DNA of 63,064 nt from contig DLAR01000074.1 in NCBI GenBank assembly GCA_002494015.1, positions 1,220 to 64,283 on the forward strand, in the 5' to 3' direction. The notes below the pieces were generated by a model that ran no database searches, was not told the DNA's origin, and saw only the letters and a list, made by a program, of their open reading frames with translations. How positions within the stretch are numbered: the stretch's first letter is position 1; each line of letters begins with the position of its first letter. The DNA comes from Porphyromonadaceae bacterium UBA7042. GTDB taxonomy: Bacteria > Bacteroidota > Bacteroidia > Bacteroidales > Muribaculaceae. A program made the position numbers and the translations under genes. This document shows, piece by piece, positions 59,382 to 63,064 of this stretch.

Positions 59382-60308
59382 TTACCAAGGGAAAAGGATG
59401 CGTGCGGCGACCCATGTCAGGCGGCGGAAAATGCGGTTGTGGTGGTAAAGGAGGGCGATGCGGCGGGGGTGGGGGGTGTCGGAAAGAGTCTTTTCGAGCA
59501 GCGACCGGGCCGGTTGGCGGGAGCCTTCGTTGTAGTAGTGTGCGGCGAGAATGGCATAACGGGTGTCGAGCCACGGGATTAATTCGGTTCTACCGGCACT
59601 GATGATGTTGCCGCGGCATGTGTCGAGAGCTTTCTCCCATTGCCCTGCGGCCGAGGTGTGGTCGGTGCCGGTGAGGGATTCGGCTTGGGAATGGGTGATT
59701 ACCGACGGCGCCCCCGAAAGGTTTATTATGACAGGATTGGCGAGAAGGTAGCGGATGCCGAGCTCGTAATCGTCCCACTGTCGCAGAGACGCGTCCCATT
59801 CCCCGACGCGCCTGACCAGCTCGGTTGTCACGACGATCCGCTGGGTCGACATGGTTCCGCGGAAGATGTGGTGAAACATCGCGTTGCGGGCGCGGAAATA
59901 GCCTCTCTTTGACGAGCCGTCAAGCAGCCGCATTTCGATGTCGCGTCCGGCCACTTCGGCAGCGGGATTGGCGGCAAGGGCCTCGGCGAAGTCTCTGACA
60001 TGACACGGCAGCATCTCGTCGTCAGAGTCGAAAAACATCACATATTTTGTCGTGACAAGCGACAGTCCCTTGTTGCGGGCGGCAGCGGCGCCGGGCGCGG
60101 TCTCAGAGGTCACGGTCACTTTCAGGCCGCGCTGTGCCATCGTTTCGCGCCACGCGGTCATAATCTCCATCGACGAGTCGGCGGAATTGTTGTCGACAAG
60201 GATAACCTCGTCGGGGAGCATAATCTGCTTCCCGACCGACGCGAGTGTGCGCGGCAGCGTGTGAGCGCGGTTGAATACCGGTATGACTACGGTGATGTCG
60301 GATTTCAT
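59382..60308 (-). CDS. Glycosyltransferase family 2
   Basis: The 308-residue enzyme has a GT-A fold. It starts ITVVIPVFNRAHTLPRTLASV, with ILVDNNSADSS near residues 36-46, ARNKGLSL and the metal-binding VMFFDSDDEML (about residues 89-99). The acceptor half has WDASLRQWDDYELGIRYL. It is probably a soluble or peripheral enzyme of surface-glycan synthesis. ATG at 60308 is chosen because the -7 box ends 5 bases upstream; the frame open to 60323 runs through that box. Confidence 0.87.
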   Translation of the reverse strand: MKSDITVVIPVFNRAHTLPRTLASVGKQIMLPDEVILVDNNSADSSMEIMTAWRETMAQRGLKVTVTSETAPGAAAARNKGLSLVTTKYVMFFDSDDEMLPCHVRDFAEALAANPAAEVAGRDIEMRLLDGSSKRGYFRARNAMFHHIFRGTMSTQRIVVTTELVRRVGEWDASLRQWDDYELGIRYLLANPVIINLSGAPSVITHSQAESLTGTDHTSAAGQWEKALDTCRGNIISAGRTELIPWLDTRYAILAAHYYNEGSRQPARSLLEKTLSDTPHPRRIALLYHHNRIFRRLTWVAARILFPW

Positions 60309-60312
60309 GTGG

Positions 60313-60320
60313 CAAAGATA
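60313..60320 (-). promoter_or_regulatory. -7 promoter box for the GT2 gene
   Basis: On the minus strand it reads TATCTTTG, ending 5 bases before the ATG at 60308. Confidence 0.6.
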
Positions 60321-60344
60321 CACATTATTGAATCACTTCAAAAA

Positions 60345-60384
60345 TAAAAAATCTGCAACCGTTCAAGCGGTTGCAGATTTTTTA
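60345..60384 (-). terminator. Terminator downstream of enolase
   Basis: Bases 60345-60361 pair with 60368-60384 in a 17-bp stem with a 6-base loop and A/T-rich ends, so it can work on the minus strand after enolase. The MITE-like element lies between it and the gene. Confidence 0.75.
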
Positions 60385-60387
60385 TTC

Positions 60388-60555
60388 TAAGAGTATGTTT
60401 ACTTTTGACTTATGTTAAGATTTAGAGAAATTTTTCGAGCCAGTTTTTAGATTTTGTGAAAGAGTTATGGGGTTCCATAATGACTGAACAAAAGCTTAAA
60501 ATGAGCCGAAAAGGGCTATAAAGATTTCATAAAGTTAAAAGTAAACATACTCTTA
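60388..60555. mobile_element. MITE-like inverted-repeat element, 168 bases
   Basis: Two 22-base arms (60388-60409 and 60534-60555) are inverted repeats with one mismatch. The inner 124 bases have no gene, are AT-rich, and show weak further pairing across the whole element. The arms begin and end in TA, which could be a duplicated TA target. It lies 20 bases after the enolase stop and before a terminator hairpin. No second copy was found in this window, so mobility is inferred from structure only. Confidence 0.55.
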
Positions 60556-60575
60556 AAGGCTAAAAGCCGGCTTGA

Positions 60576-61871
60576 TTAAGCCTGAGGCATTTTGGTCTTT
60601 TTGCCATAGCCATACTGGGCGGCGGCACCGAGTTCTTCCTGAATGCGGAGGAGCTGGTTGTACTTGGCCATACGGTCAGAACGGCTTGCAGAACCGGTCT
60701 TGATCTGTCCGGCGTTGGTGGCAACAGCGATGTCAGCGATAGTTGCGTCCTCAGTTTCGCCCGAGCGGTGCGAGATAACTGCGGTGTAACCGTTGCGCTG
60801 AGCGAGTTCTACTGCGCGGAGGGTTTCGGTGAGTGAGCCGATCTGGTTAACCTTGACAAGGATAGAGTTGGCGCAGCCGAGCTCGATGCCTTTTTCGAGG
60901 TATTTTACGTTGGTTACGAAAAGGTCGTCACCGACGAGCTGGCAGCGGTTGCCGATGAGGTCGGTGAGAATCTTCCAGCCTTCCCAGTCGTTCTGGTCCA
61001 TACCGTCCTCGATAGAGTCGATGGGATATTTCTCAACGAGAGTCTTGAGGTATTCAGCCTGCTGCTGCGAAGTGTACTTGGGAGCGTCGGGACCCTGTTT
61101 CCAAGTGTAGTCATAGAGACCGTCCTTGTAGAACTCGGAAGAAGCGCAGTCAAGACCGATGGTAACGTCCTTGCCGGGAACATAACCGGCGAGTTCGATA
61201 GCCTTAATGATGACGTTGAGAGCGTCTTCAGTGCCGTCGAGAGTGGGAGCGAAACCACCTTCGTCACCTACTGCGGTGGAGAGGCCGCGGTCGTGGAGCA
61301 CTTTCTTGAGGTTGTGGAACACCTCGGTACCCATGCGGATGCCTTCTTTGAAGCAGCATGCGCCGATGGGACGGATCATGAATTCTTGGAAGCAGATGGG
61401 GGCGTCAGAGTGTGCGCCGCCATTGATGATGTTCATCATCGGGACGGGGAGAACGTAAGAGTTGCAGCCGCCGATGTATTTGTAGAGGGGCAGGTCGAGG
61501 TAGTCGGCAGCAGCCTTGGCAACGGCGAGAGAAACGCCGAGGATGGCGTTTGCGCCGAGGTTTGACTTGGTGTCGGTACCGTCGAGAGCAAGCATAGTCT
61601 CGTCAATCTTGATCTGGTCGAGCGCGCTCATGCCTACGAGGGCTTCAGCGATGGGGCCGTTAACGTTGGCGACAGCCTTGGTCACGCCCTTGCCCATATA
61701 GCGGTTCTTGTCACCGTCACGGAGCTCAAGAGCTTCGTTTTCGCCGGTAGATGCGCCTGAGGGAACAGATGCGCGGCCACGGGCACCTGATTCAAGGATT
61801 ACGTCAACTTCAACAGTGGGGTTGCCTCGTGAATCGAGGACTTCACGACCAATGATTTTTTCGATTTTCAT
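60576..61871 (-). CDS. eno: Enolase
   Basis: The 431-residue enzyme converts 2-phosphoglycerate to phosphoenolpyruvate in glycolysis. Motifs include the start KIIGREVLDSRGNPTVEVDV, the GASTGENEALELRDGD loop, the metal-binding region with SIEDGMDQNDWEGW and GDDLFVTN, and SHRSGETEDATIADIAVA near residue 365. The length is normal. ATG at 61871 is the real start; the frame is open 26 codons further, over the promoter. A MITE-like element and a terminator lie just downstream. Confidence 0.98.
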   Translation of the reverse strand: MKIEKIIGREVLDSRGNPTVEVDVILESGARGRASVPSGASTGENEALELRDGDKNRYMGKGVTKAVANVNGPIAEALVGMSALDQIKIDETMLALDGTDTKSNLGANAILGVSLAVAKAAADYLDLPLYKYIGGCNSYVLPVPMMNIINGGAHSDAPICFQEFMIRPIGACCFKEGIRMGTEVFHNLKKVLHDRGLSTAVGDEGGFAPTLDGTEDALNVIIKAIELAGYVPGKDVTIGLDCASSEFYKDGLYDYTWKQGPDAPKYTSQQQAEYLKTLVEKYPIDSIEDGMDQNDWEGWKILTDLIGNRCQLVGDDLFVTNVKYLEKGIELGCANSILVKVNQIGSLTETLRAVELAQRNGYTAVISHRSGETEDATIADIAVATNAGQIKTGSASRSDRMAKYNQLLRIQEELGAAAQYGYGKKTKMPQA

Positions 61872-61946
61872 AATTGTTACTATAAATAAGTATAGAATTG
61901 ATTGTTGTGTCAGAAACAATGTAGCTCTTTCTCTGATTGAGCGCCA

Positions 61947-61954
61947 CAAAGATA
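61947..61954 (-). promoter_or_regulatory. -7 promoter box for enolase
   Basis: On the minus strand it reads TATCTTTG, about 75 bases upstream of the enolase ATG, giving a longer leader than most genes here. Confidence 0.6.
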
Positions 61955-62029
61955 CGAAATCCCGAGCCGATGTGCAAGACTATGACTCTAAAAAACGCTT
62001 AAAAATCCCGCCGGTTTAAGAATTTACTG

Positions 62030-62037
62030 TAATTTTG
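62030..62037 (+). promoter_or_regulatory. -7 promoter box for menA
   Basis: TAATTTTG lies 23 bases before the menA ATG at 62061. Confidence 0.55.
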
Positions 62038-62060
62038 CACTACGAAAAAGTAATGTTGTT

Positions 62061-62933
62061 ATGAGTAAAATGAAATGCTGGGTTGAGGCGATGAGGCTGC
62101 GGACGTTGCCGGTGTCGCTGGCGGGGGTGCTGTTTGGTGTCGCGATGGCGGTTGCCGACGGCGGTTTCAAGGCGGTCCCGGCCCTGTTGTGCTTTCTTTT
62201 CGCGCTGTTGGCGCAGATTGCGTCCAATTTTGCCAACGAGTACTATGATTTCAAGGCCGGGCTCGACCGTGTCGGCCGCGACGGGCCGCGGCGCGGCGTG
62301 ACCGAGGGCGATATTACGCCCGGCGCGATGAAGGCAGCGACATTTGCAACCCTCGGGGCGGCGTGTGTCACCGGATGCGTCCTTGTGGCTCTTTACGGGC
62401 AGTGGTGGATGTATGTCGTCGGCGTGCTGACGGCATTGGCGGTAATCGCTTACAGCGCGGGTCCTTATCCGCTTTCGCGCAATGGCCTCGGCGAGGTCGC
62501 TGTCGTCTTCTTTTTTGGAATAATACCTGTCACTCTGACCTATTATCTCGAAACCGGTTTAATGTCAGCGGCTGTGGTTGCCGCGTCGGCCGGAATCGGC
62601 CTGATGGGAGCCAACGTGCTTATCGTCAACAACTACCGTGATGCCGACGATGACGCGGCGGTGGGTAAACGCACGCTGGCGGTAAAGCTGGGGCGCAATG
62701 CCGTGGCGGTAATATATCTTCTCAACGGTATCCTCGCGCTCGTGCTGACGTGGCCCGAGTGGATTCGTCTTGCGCCTCAGGCATGGATTGTCCCGTTGAT
62801 TTATCTGTTGTCCCATGTTTTCCTGTACGGCCGCCTTCGCTCGCTGACCGGCAAGGCACTCAATCCGTTGCTTGGCGGCACTGCGGTGCTTATGCTTTTC
62901 TACGCGGTCGGCTATGCTGTTGCGGCAGGGTGA
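62061..62933 (+). CDS. menA: 1,4-dihydroxy-2-naphthoate prenyltransferase
   Basis: The 290-residue protein has about eight membrane helices and the two Asp-rich motifs of UbiA-type prenyltransferases. The first is NEYYDFKAGLDRVGRDGPRR (about residues 59-78), a MenA signature, and the second is NNYRDADDDAAVGKRTLAV near residues 191-209. It attaches a polyprenyl chain to dihydroxynaphthoate to make the menaquinone precursor. No other men gene is in the window. Confidence 0.93.
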   Translation: MSKMKCWVEAMRLRTLPVSLAGVLFGVAMAVADGGFKAVPALLCFLFALLAQIASNFANEYYDFKAGLDRVGRDGPRRGVTEGDITPGAMKAATFATLGAACVTGCVLVALYGQWWMYVVGVLTALAVIAYSAGPYPLSRNGLGEVAVVFFFGIIPVTLTYYLETGLMSAAVVAASAGIGLMGANVLIVNNYRDADDDAAVGKRTLAVKLGRNAVAVIYLLNGILALVLTWPEWIRLAPQAWIVPLIYLLSHVFLYGRLRSLTGKALNPLLGGTAVLMLFYAVGYAVAAG

Positions 62934-62965
62934 GACAAATAAAAAATAACAAATTCCAAATAATA

Positions 62966-63013
62966 AATAACGAATGGAGGCATTGGTGCGAAACCGATGC
63001 CTCCATTTGTTAT
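62966..63013 (+). terminator. Terminator downstream of menA
   Basis: A long stem is formed by bases from about 62966 to 62987 with 62993 to 63013, with loop GCGAA (62988-62992) and G-T pairs at two places. A further outer match (AACAAATTCC with GGAATCTGTT) extends it, with a mismatch. Confidence 0.7.
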
Positions 63014-63014
63014 T

Positions 63015-63064
63015 TGGAATCTGTTATATCTGGAATCTGTTATTTGATATTTGATATTTGATAT
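63015..63064. repeat. Short tandem repeats at the right edge
   Basis: TGGAATCTGTTAT occurs twice (63015-63027 and 63031-63043). It is followed by the heptamer TTGATAT three times (63044-63064) up to the window end, so the full array may be longer. Confidence 0.8.

Noticed and set aside
63044..63064. CRISPR array at the right edge
   Set aside because: The units are 7 bases with no spacers; this is a simple tandem repeat.

Overview
The window is chromosomal DNA from a member of the Bacteroidota, order Bacteroidales. A gut Muribaculaceae-like bacterium is my best guess, by inference only. The evidence is the tuf/tRNA-Trp/secE-nusG-rplKAJL-rpoBC order, Bacteroidales-type -7 boxes (TAnnTTTG) in front of many genes, almost no Shine-Dalgarno sequences, C25/PorU-type proteins of type IX secretion, a tryptophanase that looks like the Bacteroides enzyme, and a moderately GC-rich sequence.

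Bases 1-12,120 hold the end of tuf, tRNA-Trp and the complete secE-nusG-rplK-rplA-rplJ-rplL-rpoB-rpoC cluster. Structured spacers lie before rplK, between rplL and rpoB and between rpoB and rpoC, and a strong terminator follows rpoC. Bases 12,238-20,110 hold a YhcG/DUF1016 PD-(D/E)XK nuclease, a META-domain lipoprotein, a zinc alcohol dehydrogenase, and a two-gene unit of a 994-residue TPR protein and an outer-membrane barrel. Two divergent promoters in this stretch are 82% identical over 50 bases. Bases 20,130-28,975 hold two C25 (PorU-like) proteins on either side of the redox repressor gene rex and a degenerate FAH-fold protein, then a GH25 lysozyme. Bases 29,076-32,885 hold gltX-waaA-argC. 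Bases 33,111-34,932 hold a MORN-repeat gene, a membrane protein gene, and a fused deletion remnant of a second copy of that pair. Tryptophanase and an acyl-CoA synthetase follow.

Bases 39,139-41,916 form an AT-rich island and are the most unusual part of the window. A truncated RHS core ends in a tip domain with phospholipase-A2-like motifs, followed by three small proteins with one membrane helix at each end, which are candidate immunity proteins. Bases 41,925-47,965 hold a beta-helix lipoprotein, a divergent glycosyltransferase/LPS-kinase pair with a symmetric promoter, HD and PAS proteins, a GH8 oligoxylanase-like enzyme and an orphan DUF3791 gene. Bases 48,028-52,960 encode a TolC/HlyD/two-permease ABC-2 type exporter without a visible ATPase. 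Bases 53,165-56,552 encode two glycosyltransferases and a Wzx-like flippase, translationally coupled at least in part. The rest holds an AraC regulator, a WalJ-like metallo-hydrolase, an RsmI-like methylase, a GT2 enzyme, enolase with a 168-base MITE-like element just downstream, and menA. A heptamer tandem repeat runs off the right edge.

There is no spacer longer than 300 bases without a gene. I saw no CRISPR array, no intact insertion sequence and no rRNA. Function calls rest on motifs read by eye, and no database was searched.
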